Assembly: GCA_026686845.1 (NCBI GenBank)
Contig: JAIVEN010000015.1
Coordinates: 15,233,501 to 15,297,500 of the forward strand
From: Adenanthera pavonina
Taxonomy: Eukaryota; Streptophyta; Magnoliopsida; Fabales; Fabaceae
Reading direction: 5' to 3'
Length of the DNA stretch: 64,000 bases
Of the stretch, positions 12,219-24,253 are shown piece by piece. Position 1 is the first letter of the stretch; each line of letters starts with the position of its first letter. Both the position numbers and the translations under genes were made by a program. The notes under the pieces were generated by a model. The model saw only the letters and a list, made by a program, of their open reading frames with translations. It did no database searches and was not told the DNA's origin.

Positions 12219-12760
12219 TATATATATATCATATACATTCATCAGGCTAATGAAATCAAAGCCAAAAATAGAGATCAATTTGTTGTATGTTATAAATTGC
12301 TTCTGCTAACTACTACTATTCATTGGTTCCAATAATTTAATGAAATCATAATTAATTTAAAGCTCACTTCCCATCTCAAAGGGATTAGTTGTTAGTTGGG
12401 ATAATCTTGATACAAAAGAAAAAAAATGTCGGTGATGAAGACTGTCCAGTGGCCAGTATAATTTAATGAGAGACAGAGGAATTGAAGAGGCCGATGTCTA
12501 TCCATAAAATGCAGTTTCTATATTACGTTACATGTTTGGGAGCAATGAATAAAACACACACACACTCTCTCTCTCTCTCTCTTCTCTACAAATACATTCA
12601 TTTATAACCTAACTCCAAATTATGCCCAAAATATAAATTTGGTGGCAAAAAAAAGACATCAAAAATCAATGATGGCCTTATGGGCCGCCATGCATGGTGA
12701 AAGTTGAAGAATGGACCTAATTTATGGGTTTTATGTGATAAGCAAACATGCACTTCACTT
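12219..12760 (+). repeat. Segmental duplication, copy B, right part
   Basis: Continuation of copy B after the copia-1 insertion; it matches 3925-4930 of copy A in blocks. A simple repeat (CA then CT, 12554-12582) has grown inside it. Confidence 0.7.
12554..12582. repeat. Microsatellite (AC)n(CT)n
   Basis: Alternating AC followed by about nine CT units. Confidence 0.9.
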
Positions 12761-13440
12761 GAGAGAAAGAAATAACGAAATTCATCAAAAAAAAAAATGA
12801 AGAAAGACAAAAGAAATCCACGTCAAGGCAATTTTTTTTCATAACAGTTATTACCAAAAAAAATCATCAGTTAAATACCACAATATAAAAAGTTGCATTT
12901 CACCAAGGACAACTCAATTTTCCTTAAACAAGTTATCAGGTTCAAATTATATGAATAAAAGAAATCATGTTTTGAGCTCAAACAATGCTTGAATGTGCAG
13001 TAATTATAATAACATCATATACCCAACAGTTGCTAAAATTTGCATTTTTCTATATTCATATATATTTGAAAATGTAATGTTCTTGTGAAATAACTCAAAA
13101 ATATATTACCAATACTCTTTTTTTAAATCAAAATTGATATTTATACCATCAAGCAATAAGATGAAGATTTTTTAAAAAAAGAACCCTGTGTGAGGGTTGT
13201 ATGGGGATACATAGCAAAACACACACAAAAAGTCAAAAATAAAAATAAAAAAAATGATTTATTATTTTTCTGTAATTTTCTTTTCATTGATTTTTGGTGT
13301 TCCCTACCAAACACCAAATATAAGTAAACCAAATCCTACAGTTTTTTATTTTTTTGGGAGGTTTTTGCTCGTTCTGCAGCCGTTCAACTTCCCCTCTTTC
13401 CGAGCCAATAAAAATAAAAAAAGGTCAAAATTTAAAAAAT
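12761..13440. other. AT-rich intergenic and upstream region
   Basis: AT-rich DNA without recognisable elements, leading into the less AT-rich promoter area of the next gene. Confidence 0.4.
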
Positions 13441-13470
13441 ACTATACGCAGAGTCCCGGCCGGGCCTTTC

Positions 13471-13479
13471 TATTTATAG
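13471..13479 (+). promoter_or_regulatory. Possible TATA box of the 86-residue gene
   Basis: TATTTATAG lies 76 bases before the start codon at 13555, right after a GC-rich patch (CCCGGCCGGGCC). A transcription start about 30 bases downstream would leave a short 5' leader. The match is good, but the placement is inferred from sequence only. Confidence 0.4.
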
Positions 13480-13554
13480 CCTTGAATTGAAACTGATTTC
13501 CCTCCAAAGTCCCAACAAAGGATCAGCACTGTGTATGGTTGAACGGGGATATCC

Positions 13555-14614
13555 ATGGAGGCCTCAGCACCGATTCCTGAACCCGAAAATCAGCTTGCCG
13601 CTTTAGTTAATAGTGAGTCCTTCTTCCCTATTTTTTTCAATCCGATTATTATTGCAACTGCTGCTTCTGACATCGATTCCAGTCTTCTTTTTTCCAATCG
13701 GATCTTGCTCTTGAATTCAATCGGCTCAATAATTTCTCGATTCTCCCAACATAACCATATGTTTTGAGAAGTATTTCATCTGTTTTGTCGAGAATGTCAC
13801 AGTTTCGAAATAAAAGAATGTACTGTACATAATTTGCCTGCTTTTAATTGATTCCGAGTTCTGAATCTGAAAATCAGATGCATTATTTCATCTTCTTAGT
13901 TATGATGGACTGATCTTCGAGTGATCGAATCGAAGCGTTGCATAATTTGCTTATCCGCTTGCTTTACTCTCTCTGCCAATCCGTGCAGGCATACCAAATG
14001 AAGTCCAAGTCATGGTGGAGAACTTGCTTGAGATGATCAAGTGAGTTGTGCTGAATACCTGTCATCGTTAATTTTGGGATAGTCGTTTGTTAATTTGAAA
14101 TCAAAATCATCATCCTCATCATTATTAACCGGTCCAACAACGATGTTTGCAATTTGTTTGTTTTTTAATGCTTTTGTTATCCTTCATTCATGCTTCAAAT
14201 TTGGAGGACTAAATTAGCTAGCATGTATCTTTTTTTTTTTTCTCAATTATTGCATATCTCGGCTTGGAGGTCTACTTTAGCATTCTCTTGGTACTATTAT
14301 CAATACCTATGATATTTTTTTAACACGTATCAAGTCGGAGCTGTCCTTTTGGATTGGTTAATACATTCTAAGTCATCACTTGTGGTCATTTTGTACTTTT
14401 AATTTTCACTCTCTGATAACCATATACTCTGAGTATTTTTCCGTCGATAATCATCTACTGCAGTGAAATTAAAGAAAATTCTGTTGTGATAGAGGAAGAA
14501 ATAGAGAAATCCAAAGAATCTGCCCTTCATAGGAAGAAAACCTTAGATGAGGAGAAGGAGCAATTTCAGAAAGCTGCTTATACTGTTCTGGACATGCTCA
14601 CAAAAAATGATTAG
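13555..14614 (+). CDS. Small conserved-looking coiled-coil protein, 86 residues, 3 exons
   Basis: Exons are 13555-13612, 13989-14040 and 14464-14614. They join to a continuous 86-residue frame ending TAG, with canonical GT-AG introns of 376 and 423 bases. The protein starts MEASAPIPEPENQL, has a hydrophobic NEVQVMVENLLEMI block (~22-36), then a charged heptad-like stretch rich in E and K (~37-70) and ends AAYTVLDMLTKND. It has no signal peptide, membrane segment or catalytic motif. Correct splicing, compact coding exons and an upstream TATA-like box support a real gene. I do not recognise a named family, and the sequence gives no function. It is flanked upstream by copia-1 debris and stands alone on this strand. 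The start is the first ATG in this frame; an earlier ATG at 13535 is out of frame. Confidence 0.8.
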
Positions 14615-16301
14615 GAGGCTATAAGACATTCAATACCTCAATTTTGAAACAAAAATTTATGTCTTTAACTTTTGCATTTAGTTTGCCTTATAATATATGC
14701 AGGGCTGCGGGCTGCCATTTGTCTGGTAGATTGTCGAAGAAAGAAGGTTTGGAATTGTCACTTATTAAAATAGCAACACATTACCCGGACGGGCCTTTGG
14801 TCAATGCTATTTGATCTTTAGAAGATATATAACTCATTCTTCTCTCTAAATGTGCCTAATTTTATACTTCAGATTCTGAGAGAGATGAGACTTGGCTTGA
14901 CATTAAATCATCTCCGATTTAGTCAGCCATATATAGAAATATATTAATTTAATTCCTGAAAATCTCTGAAAAAATTTGGCAAACAAGGATTAAACACAAA
15001 AGTTGAAGAATACAACCTAGTCAACCTTTCCGCATCATGATAGTCTGGTCATGTAGAGTCAATTTTAGTGATATTCACATACATAGGTATGTGTGTTGTG
15101 TAAAGTTACAAACCCACAATTGAGCTGTTTTTGTTCATGACTGATATATGGTTAGCTTGCTGCAAACCGAAAATATAGCTTTCATACATTTCTCAGAATT
15201 GCTTTCGTGCCTCCCCACTGAATGACATTAAAACAAATATAGATCATTATTATAAATGTCAATGTTTTTATTTCCTGCCACAGTCAATGAATTGTGGAGT
15301 AGGGTAGTACATAGAATAAGGGTCCAACATAAACAAAAGTCCAGCTATTTGGTCTACCATCAACTTGAAATGACGATGACTGGTGTGTGACCTGAGAAGA
15401 AGGTCTCCTGCTTCTCACTTCTCGGCGTGACTGGTTGCGGGTAAACATCACCCCCAATTTCTCATGCTCTTTCTATTCTTTTAAGTACTTTTTAATGTAA
15501 GAAAATATAAACACTATTTTTTATTTTATTTTATTTTATGTATCAAAAGATTCCTTACACCCTGTTTGCTATCTTGCTGCGGTGGGCAATAAAGAAGAGT
15601 TTCATTTGCCAAATGGGAATGGCCATTACAGAAGAGACATTGAACCACTTGAAAAGACTATTTTACCCTTGGGAAAAATGTGCAGAATAACTCTGCCTAA
15701 TCCTGAGTCATTATTTAATCATTCTATAAAAAATCAATACACACAGAGTACACTTTAATTTAAATTTTATGTGAAGTACAAGAATCGTAATCTAATTTAA
15801 TTTATTTTACTTTACTTTTATATATGAAAGTATCTTCCTTATTTTTGTCAAATCTTTTTTGTTTTTTTCAAACCAAACAAAAAATTCAAAAGTGCATTTT
15901 TATTTATAACATACACTAAACATTAATGATTACATTTCATTCCCATTCTCTTTATTCTCTGTTTTTTTTTTGTGACTAAATATCTCAAGGTAGCAAGAAT
16001 TTCTTTTGGGATATGAAGGGTAAAATATAAATCCCCTTTTAATAAAATTATTTTATATACAAATGTTGACAATTTATACTATTTAATTAAACGACGAGGG
16101 CTTGCTAATATATTACTTCATTTTGTGTACTTAAATTGGCAGCATAAATCTAGGTTTTTCTATTTTCCCACTAATGAGCCTATTGGCAAGCTTTGCAGAA
16201 TGGGCTAATTTGCCTGCATTCGAAGACCGATAGGAGATAGTCGGTCATAGTTGTCCATGGATCTTAGAAGAAATTACTGTTTGTCAATTCTAAGCATTGT
16301 T
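14615..16301. other. 3' flank and intergenic region
   Basis: Begins with the probable 3' UTR of the preceding gene. No further coding exons or clear element ends are seen up to ~16300. Composition is moderately AT-rich with a few simple T runs. Confidence 0.4.
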
Positions 16302-16760
16302 AAAAGAATCGGACCGGACCGGTCTGGCTGGTTCAACCAGTCGAAATCGAGAACTGGTCTTTGGTCTGGTTCAAAACTATTCCAAAATCGGTTCTCCTAG
16401 AGAATTGGTCAAAAATTGGTCCGGTTTTTTTTTTATTTTAAACTTAAAAAAATTACAACTCTGGACCTAAAAAAAAAGATTTTCAATTTCATTAAGATAT
16501 CTTAAGGATACTTAATATATTGCTTCTAACATAACCAACAAAACTATCTTTATATAGATCTCAACACCTCCACTTTATTAAAACTTGAGCAATGTAAGAC
16601 TTTCAAGTGTCAAATGATTTTTGTTTTTTCTTATTTTCTTCAATTTTTGCTTTTTCTTTTATATATTCACATCATTTTATTTTTTATGATATATATTAAT
16701 TACAACCGGTATCTTGTCCGGTTTAATATCTGGTCTGATTTTCTTAACATTGATGCTAAG
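16302..16760. repeat. GGTC/CCGG-rich dispersed repeat
   Basis: Dense GGACCGG, CTGGTT and AATTGGTC words at 16305-16430, an AT-rich middle, and a matching ACCGGTATCTTGTCCGG area at ~16705-16730. This is the same style of sequence as at 1112-1700, 37.7-38.3 kb and 53.2-53.7 kb. It is non-coding and not classified. Confidence 0.5.
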
Positions 16761-16868
16761 CTGCCCTGCCCCATAAAAAATATATCCTAAAAAGAAAAAT
16801 AGAGGTACAATAGGTATTTTTTTTAAAAAATATATAATAAAAATTTTAAAATGCTTCAAACCAGTTAG

Positions 16869-18456
16869 AGCCCGTTTGGTTTTCAGTTGGTTAAAAATGA
16901 GTTTTGATAGAATTGGTTTTGTAACGTAGTTATGATAAAAATTGGTTTTGGACTAACGTGTTTATGTCTGGATGATTTATTTGAAAATTGGTTTTGACAA
17001 AACTCATAATTTTCCTCTAAATTGAGTTTAAACTCTATCTCATGATTAATTTAATTTACTTGAACTAAAATTTAATTTGTATTTATTTAATTGAGAACAT
17101 AATATATCTGATGTAACATTTTCTTATAGGTTGTAGTCCATGAAGAATAAAATTTTGAAGAAATATTTTAGTCATTAAATAGGAGAAATTTTACAGAAAT
17201 TTTATATTTTATATTTTTATATTTTTTCTTATTTTTATTAGTCCATTTTTATCTAACTTTAAAATAAATGTAGATAGGAATGAAAATTTTGAACGAAGAA
17301 GCAGGATGACATCTCCTTCCGAAGGAACCCGTTTCAAGAGGAAGAATTGGTTAGCAATGGAATTTTCAAAAATAGCCAAACACAATTTTAGTTGAATCAA
17401 ACTCATTTTTAAGGTAAAATATAGGTTGGAACGGGGAGCCAAACACGCCTTTACTCATAAATTTACGCGTGAAAGTGTCTTGACCCAAAAATAAAAAAGG
17501 AAAATTTTCATTATCATGGTATTAATTTCTGTTTTTTTTTCACATTATTTTTATTTATCATACTAAAGTTTTGGAGTTTGAATGCTATGTTTTTTAAATA
17601 TAGCAACAGTAAGTTTCTTAAAGGATTTTGCAAATATATCAAATATCACTTGTGGTAATCGATTTCATTCAATAATATATTACACAAGCTAAATTTAATA
17701 AAAGATAACATAGATAATGACATACTTTACATGCTAAAATATATATAAGCAATCAAAATCAATATACATGGTAAAATATCTAAGAAGTTGCACTACCATG
17801 AATAATATAAAATGAGACTTTTATTGGTTTAAATTGACATTAATTGTAGAGGTTTTCATCCTTTAAATAAATAAGGGTCTGATTGGTTTTACTATTAAAC
17901 CCAAGTTTTGACTCAAAACTTAGTTTCATTTATTTTGTATGATGTTTGACAATTTTTTCATTTCCCATTGGATAATTATTTTCCAGCCAAAACGTGGTTT
18001 AAGCATAAGCAGTAGTGGACTTACTTTTCCGTTCTCCTTCTCCATTCTTGTCTATATTTATTTTAAAGTCAGATAAAAATGGACCAATAAAAATGAAAAA
18101 AATGAGAAAATTAGAAAATAAAATTTCCATAAAATTTCTCCTATCTATTGACTAAAATGTTCCTTCAAAATTTTAATTTTCATAGATCATGACCTGTAAA
18201 AAATGTTATATCAGATATATGATGTTCTCAATTAAATAAATGCACACTAAATTTTAATCCAAGTAAATTAAATTATTCATGAGATAGAGTTTAAGCTAAA
18301 TTTAGAGAAAAATTATGAGTTTTGTCAAAACCAATTTTCAAATAAATCATCCAAACATAAACACGTTAGTCCAAAACCAATTTTTATCATAATTACGTTA
18401 CAAAACCAATTTTACCAAAACTTATTATTAACCAACTTAAAATCAAAGGAGCCCTA
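16869..18456. mobile_element. Foldback element with ~420-bp inverted arms
   Basis: The left arm (about 16869-17290) and right arm (about 18030-18456) are long inverted repeats that match over ~420 bp at well above 80 percent by eye. The outer ends read GAGCCCGTTTGG and, in reverse complement, GGGCTCCTTTGA, both followed by a TTTTxAGTTGGTTAA block. A ~740-bp centre separates the arms. The ends resemble terminal inverted repeats of a DNA transposon or large MITE, but the target duplication is ambiguous (TA, possibly TTA/TAA). No transposase is visible. Confidence 0.8.
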
Positions 18457-18979
18457 AATATAGTTAGAACTTCAATTCCTAACTTTTATATACGCAGAGA
18501 ACTTTATTAGAAAAAATCAATCATTTATTTCCCATATTTTAATATTTCATGAGAGCTTATTAGCCTTCTAAATTTTCCCATGCTACGAAGCGTACTTGGG
18601 ATTGGATTTTAAAACCACCATCGTCTTCATTTTTCTTCCATTATATGTAATGATGCTTCTACTAACAGTTGTGATGTTGGTTGACTATGTACTGATGTGA
18701 TTAATATTTCTATGAATTACATAAATTTCTCCATATATTTTAATGGAGTTTAAACGTTAAAATGTAGCTAACAAAAAAAATTAAATGAATGAGTATAATT
18801 TTTTTGAAAAATTAGAACATTATCTCTCTTGTATTGGAAAAAATGTCTATTCAACTGTAATCTATAAATTATAAAATGAGTGCGAATAAATAAAATACTC
18901 AGTGTTCAATAATAGATTGTTACAAAAATGAGGTCCTTTTAAAAAATACAGTTTACCAGGATCCATTTATGTGGGAAAT
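18457..18979. other. Intergenic, nothing recognised
   Basis: AT-rich, with no element ends or frames of note. Confidence 0.4.
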
Positions 18980-21060
18980 TAATTGTCTATTTGGATATTA
19001 TCCATAAGTGATTATGAGCAAAAATAATCACTTATGGAAAGAGGTTGTCAAACACATCCTATAATGTGTTTGGATTAATTTTTTAATAATTAATTATGAG
19101 AATAAGTGATTTTTCATAATTGTTTATAAGGGTAAGTAACTATATCAAAAGTGATTTATATTTGAATATTTTAATTTAATAAGTGATTTTGAGAAAAGAA
19201 ACGTGTTTGAATTTTGAGTGTTTAAGTGATTATTGGGTGGATAATGAGAAGAAAAAATGAAATAAGTGATTATGATAAGTAGAAAAAAATAACTTATAAA
19301 AATAATCACTTAAATAGCCATAAATAATTATTTTATTCTCTAATGTGTTTGGATCATTATACTCATAAATGATTATTTGCTCTCATAAGTAATTATGGGA
19401 GCAATCTAAACACAATATAAGAACTTCTACCTGCTTATGGAGGAAACTGATTTTTTCTGCTTATGATAATTACTTAATTCACTTTTCTTTCTCATTATCC
19501 ACTCAATAATTACTTAGTGTTTGTTTGAATAATAATCATAAGTACTTATGAAAATAGATAAGTGATTGTGTGCATGTTTGGATAGTATAAATAGGTACTT
19601 ATGGAAGTAGATAAGTGATAACATGGAGAAGTTACCAAACACAATCTGTTGTTCAATAAACACTTATACCTTAAATAAATACTTTTTGAAAAAGCTAATT
19701 TTTTCTAATTATGCTAATCACTTATCTTCCCATAATCACTTATTTCACTTTTCCTTCTTATTATCCACCCAATAATTACTTAAACCCCTAATATCCAAAT
19801 ACATTTCTTTTCTCAAAATTACTTATGGGGTAAAAATATTCAAACACAAATAACTTTTGACATAATCACTTATTCTCATAATCTATTATGAATAAACAAT
19901 TATTCTCATAATCATTTATATATAAGTCAATCCAAATACACCCTATATGGAAAAGTTGTCAAACGCAAATTGTTTTTCAATAAGCACTTAGTACTCGTTT
20001 GTATTACCTTTTTGTAAAAGCTCTTTTAGAATAATTACAGTTTACAAAAATGAAGTTTGGATAAAAGTAGAGAAATTTACTATAAACCTGTCTGGATAAA
20101 AAAGAAAAAAATGATGGTTAGAAACTATAGTAAAAATGCAAACAAAAAAGGCATTTATACCTCAAATAAGTATTTTTGGAAGAAATTGATTTTTTCTGCT
20201 TATGGTAATCAATTATTCTCCCATAATCACTTATTTCACTTTTCCTTCTCATTATCCACCTAATAATCACTTAAACACCTAATATCCAAATACTTTTTTT
20301 TTTCTCAAAATTACTTATGGGGTAAAAATATTCAAACACAAATAACTTTTGACATAATTACTTATTCTCATAATTTATTATGAATAAACACTTATTCTCA
20401 TAATATCTTATACATGAATTAATCCAAATACACCTTTAAACTATAAAAATTCAAATACATTTCTTTTTTCAAAATCACTTATGAAGTAAAAATATTAAAA
20501 CACAAATCACTTTTAATATAATCACTTATTTTCATAATTTATTATGAATAAACACTTAGGGCCCGTTTGTTTAAGCTTCTCAAAAAGTGATTTTCAGATT
20601 ATTTAAAAAAAGTGATTAATTGTTTAAAAATTTTTGAAAAAACAGAAATTATTATGTGTTTGGTTGGAATAAAGAAAAATGCTTTTAAATTGTTTAGTAA
20701 ATAAAAAAAATATAAATTTATATTATAATATTTACATGGGGTCAAATATTGTTATTTTTATTACTTTTAAAATTACTTTGATGCACTCGCCTCTTATACC
20801 TCTTTTTCTCTCATTTACGGTAATTGATTTTTTTCATAAAACTACTTAAAATAACTTCTTAAAATAAACAGAAAATTATTTTTTTAAAATTTTAATTATT
20901 TTTAAAAATTTAAACAAATATCCTAAAATTTTTAAAAATATTTTCTTATATAAAAAAATAATTTTTACATAGAAAAAGATAAAACAAATGAGCTCTTATT
21001 CTCATAGTTAATTAAACACATGTCAGTCCATACAAATCAAAATAAAATTGAAAAAAAGAA
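18980..21060. mobile_element. Nested cluster of related MITEs
   Basis: At least four copies or partial copies of one family, recognised by AAGTGATTATG / CATAATCACTT and GTGTTTGGAT / ATCCAAACAC words. A plus-oriented copy lies at about 19060-19430. Reverse-oriented copies lie at about 19610-19950, 20130-20440 and 20450-20558 continuing at 20996-21060. The last copy is interrupted by a separate MITE (20559-20995). The whole nest ends about 170 bases before the start codon of the DDR4-like gene. No transposase is present. Confidence 0.75.
20559..20995. mobile_element. PIF/Harbinger (Tourist-like) MITE, 437 bp
   Basis: It starts GGGCCCGTTTGTTT, and its far end in reverse complement starts GAGCTCATTTGTTT. 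It is flanked by TTA on both sides (20556-20558 and 20996-20998). Related copies in the same cluster show the uninterrupted site CACTTATTCTCATA, so the 3-bp duplication and the exact borders are proven by an empty-site comparison. The 3-bp TTA target and GGGCC-type ends fit PIF/Harbinger MITEs. Confidence 0.85.
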
Positions 21061-21078
21061 AAAAGAAAGTAGGTTTTA

Positions 21079-21086
21079 GGCGGGAA
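21079..21086 (+). promoter_or_regulatory. E2F-like site upstream of the DDR4-like gene
   Basis: GGCGGGAA (reverse complement TTCCCGCC) fits the E2F consensus and lies 140 bases before the start codon, at the border between the MITE nest and the promoter. Confidence 0.35.
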
Positions 21087-21164
21087 GGCGCTCCACATTC
21101 TGAATATTACCCCCCGTTGATTTGAAACCTTCAGTTCCCTACTCTGCGTTTGATTTCTCTCACT

Positions 21165-21172
21165 AAACCCTA
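21165..21172 (+). promoter_or_regulatory. Telo-box-like motif upstream of the DDR4-like gene
   Basis: AAACCCTA 54 bases before the start codon. Telo boxes are common near transcription starts of plant genes expressed in dividing cells. Confidence 0.4.
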
Positions 21173-21225
21173 CGTTTGCTCTCTGCGAAACTGCAGTAAC
21201 CGTGAGTGTGGCCGCTGGTCAGGTA

Positions 21226-24200
21226 ATGGGGAACGTGGATGGCGGTAGCGGCGAGGAGCTAAATGTGCTTGTGGAAGAAAATCCTCTCCGAGCGGAGGTT
21301 ATGAAGCTCCGCAGACGATGGGAACTAGCTTCTGTTCTGAATTTCCTCGACGTAAGATTCCATGGCATTTATTGAATTTTGGGGCTTAAAATCTTTTTTT
21401 TCTTTTCCTTTTTCCCGCTATGGGCATTTTTAAACGGTGGACGTTGTTTTTTTATTATTGGGTTTATGAATAACTCGTGTGTATGATTTTTCTTGGACGC
21501 AAGACTTCAAGGCACTTGTTGAATTTTACGGTGAAAAATCTGTTTGTTTTTTGGGCTATGGGCAGTCGTAAATGGTTGACATTGTTTTCTGCTGCGGTTA
21601 CGCATTAGTGCATGGTTTTGTAAAATCGAGATATTTTAATGAAAGCAGTATAGCAAAACGATCATTGTATAGCATCTTCAGTGATAAATGCTTCAGAGTA
21701 GGCGATGTAAATCCACTTTTATCGTAATTACCTGATTCAGGTGTTTGGGCCGTTAATTGGTAAGGATTCGAGATTGTCGGCGGAAGAAATAGAGATGGGG
21801 CTCATAAAGCCTGATGCCTCACTAGCTCGGCTTCATGTTATACTTTTAAAGGTAGCTAATACTCACAAATAATCCAAATGCGTACGTGCTATTCCGTTGC
21901 TGTTTGCAGTTACCATTAGTTACTTTGCGGACATTAATATTTTAAAGCCACTCAAGCGAGACAGGCGCATGTCTCAACTTTCAACATGATTGGTTGTCTG
22001 AACTTATATGTCTAAGCAATTGAAAAATTTGTTGTGGACCTTCTAAATGTGGTTTGTGAATGCAAGTGATTTGGGGAAAGAAGCATTTTTGTGTCTCTAG
22101 CTTGAAATAACAAGGAAAGCTAGAAAGACACAAGCTAAATGCATTCAGTGAAGCGGTCATGTATACCAATGCTGTAAACTGGCTTAACTACTAAAAATAA
22201 ACCAATCAGTCTCCCCTTTCACATGGTTATAATTATTTTGATAGCTTCCTATCTTATTCCGATTTGGGTCTACCTTATTTCCTATATGAATTCCAGTTTC
22301 ATCTGTAATTTTTCTAGGGAATACCACCTGTTAGTAAGAAACTGGATGAATCTGATGCATGGGTGACTGAACTGTGTAAGAAACTGACTATTTGGTGGCC
22401 ATGGGTGAGTCATAAGAAGCTTGATTGCCTTTGAGTTTGACTTATTCCTTCCTATTGCTGACAGGAGTTACATATTGCAATGACTCTTTGACGCAGGTTG
22501 TCGAGGGGAAGATTCCCCTTGTGCCGTCCAAAGGGTACTACTAGTAATGCACCAAAAATGTTAGGTAGACCATAACTTTGATGGCAAAAAAATTACTGAC
22601 TGTTATTTTTTCTTGTGCAGAGAGGAGATATCCAAGTACAAAGAACTTGATCCATCGGATCGATTATTGCTCCTAAAAGCACTATGTGAAGTTAGAGCTG
22701 ATGTATGTTAGTTTTCACTGGTCTCCGGGGATTTTGTTTTTTTATAATATATTATTGGTATTTCTGCATTCTCTTGACAAGATAGTCCTCCTGATTTCAA
22801 CTTGTTATATGAATTTTCTTTGTGCTTGTTTTTGTTCAGCAACACGATGCAGTGTCATTCATAAAAGATGCTTTGAAAGAAGGAACTGAAATATCTTATT
22901 TTCGCAAAGAAGCATTTGGGGGAGATGGAAAGGAGACTTTCTATTGGTAATTATTCTTAAAATATTCCAAAATTTGTATGCTCTGTTAAATCTTAGTGCT
23001 GATTGTTGATTGATCTGTCTATTCCTCTTGGAGGTATGATGGAAGTACTAAAGGCCACAGACTGTACAAGGAAATAATCACATTGAACTCAAATACAGAG
23101 GTTGCTGGCACCGAATTCATTCCACTTCCGACCATCAGTTGTCAATGGGAAACGCTAGCTTCTAATCTTGAAGAATTTTCTAAAGTAGCGGTAAGATCAT
23201 ATTTTCATTTTTTCCTTTATTGGAAACTTCAATTTACATTGTCGACTATAATGGCAGGAAGAATTCTCATCTAGCAATGTTGCAGCCGAAGTTGCTATTG
23301 GCAAGAAAATTCAAAGAGATGCTATACCTACTCTTGAAAAGCTTCACATGGTAAATGGGAATCATTTTTATGGTAGTTGGATTATTATTCACTTTTTAGT
23401 GGTGAACACTCATCTATGTGTGGCATATTAATATCAAGTAGAACTACTGATCGATTCTGCAGAAAAAAGTGAGAGCACTGAAACGGAAACGAAGCAAGGA
23501 TAAAGACATGCTCTTAGATAAAACTATCGGTAAGAAGAAAACGATACTTTTACATGACATGCACCCTTGGTAGTCTGACACGTTCTCACAAGTATTGATG
23601 TGAAAAATTTCAATTTTAACTTCATGAATTTAATTCTTTTTGGTTTTGCTTTACACTCTGGTTTCCATATTGCTTTTACTGTTAGCGGGTGGGTCTTTGG
23701 CTTTAAGTGGGTGAAGATGTTCGTGTGTGAGAGGTCCTTCCTTGATTATTGTAGTTTCCTTAAGAGGGTGAACTTGAGACGTTCCCTTACTCTTTGAGCC
23801 CCAGCATGCATGATTATTATGTTTCATCACAGTGGTCTGCTGCCAACACCAAGTTTCATGCATATTTACGGAGCTATATACCCAATATCATAGGACTTTC
23901 CATTGCAATGCTATCTAAAAGTGGTTCCCATCATGCTTGCCATTTTTTTTCCTGTTATAACATTACGCTTTATTTAAGTTTTAGAACGTGAGCCATGGTT
24001 ATATTTTAATGACACTGGTTACGATGATGATGCTGATTGTGGTCATTTTGAAGCAGACACAAACCGTGTAGTTTGTGATCAAGTGGGAGTTCGCCGGAGT
24101 AAGAGGCTGGCTGGAGTCCGGAGCCATACTGTTATAGAAAGCAGAGGCCTCACAACAAATCATATAATGAGACACAGACCCATCCGCAATTCTGCCCTTC

Positions 24201-24253
24201 CAACTGTAGTCCTTGATTCAGATGATGAAGCACAGGACGTGAAGACTGATTAA
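21226..24253 (+). CDS. DDR4: DDT-domain protein, DDR4-like ISWI-complex subunit (378 residues)
   Basis: Ten exons: 21226-21351, 21741-21851, 22318-22404, 22497-22534, 22621-22702, 22840-22946, 23034-23190, 23258-23350, 23463-23529 and 23985-24253. All are bounded by GT-AG, and they join to 379 codons including TAA. Residues ~29-80 form a DDT domain (RRRWELASVLNFLDVFGPL, then LSAEEIEMGLI and LARLHVILLKGIPP). A WWPWVVEGKIPLVPSKGEE block and a conserved LLLLKALCEVRADQ helix follow. A basic KKVRALKRKRSKDKD stretch and a C-terminal RRSKRLAGVR stretch look nuclear. DDT proteins of this type bind ISWI remodellers (CHR11/CHR17 in Arabidopsis) that space nucleosomes. The closest family I recall is Arabidopsis DDR4; the assignment is from family memory, the domain from sequence. 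E2F-like and telo-box motifs precede it. Confidence 0.88.

Noticed and set aside
23651..23991. Overlapping frames in the long intron of the DDR4-like gene
   Set aside because: They fall in the 455-base intron between exons 9 and 10 and would break the otherwise continuous frame.
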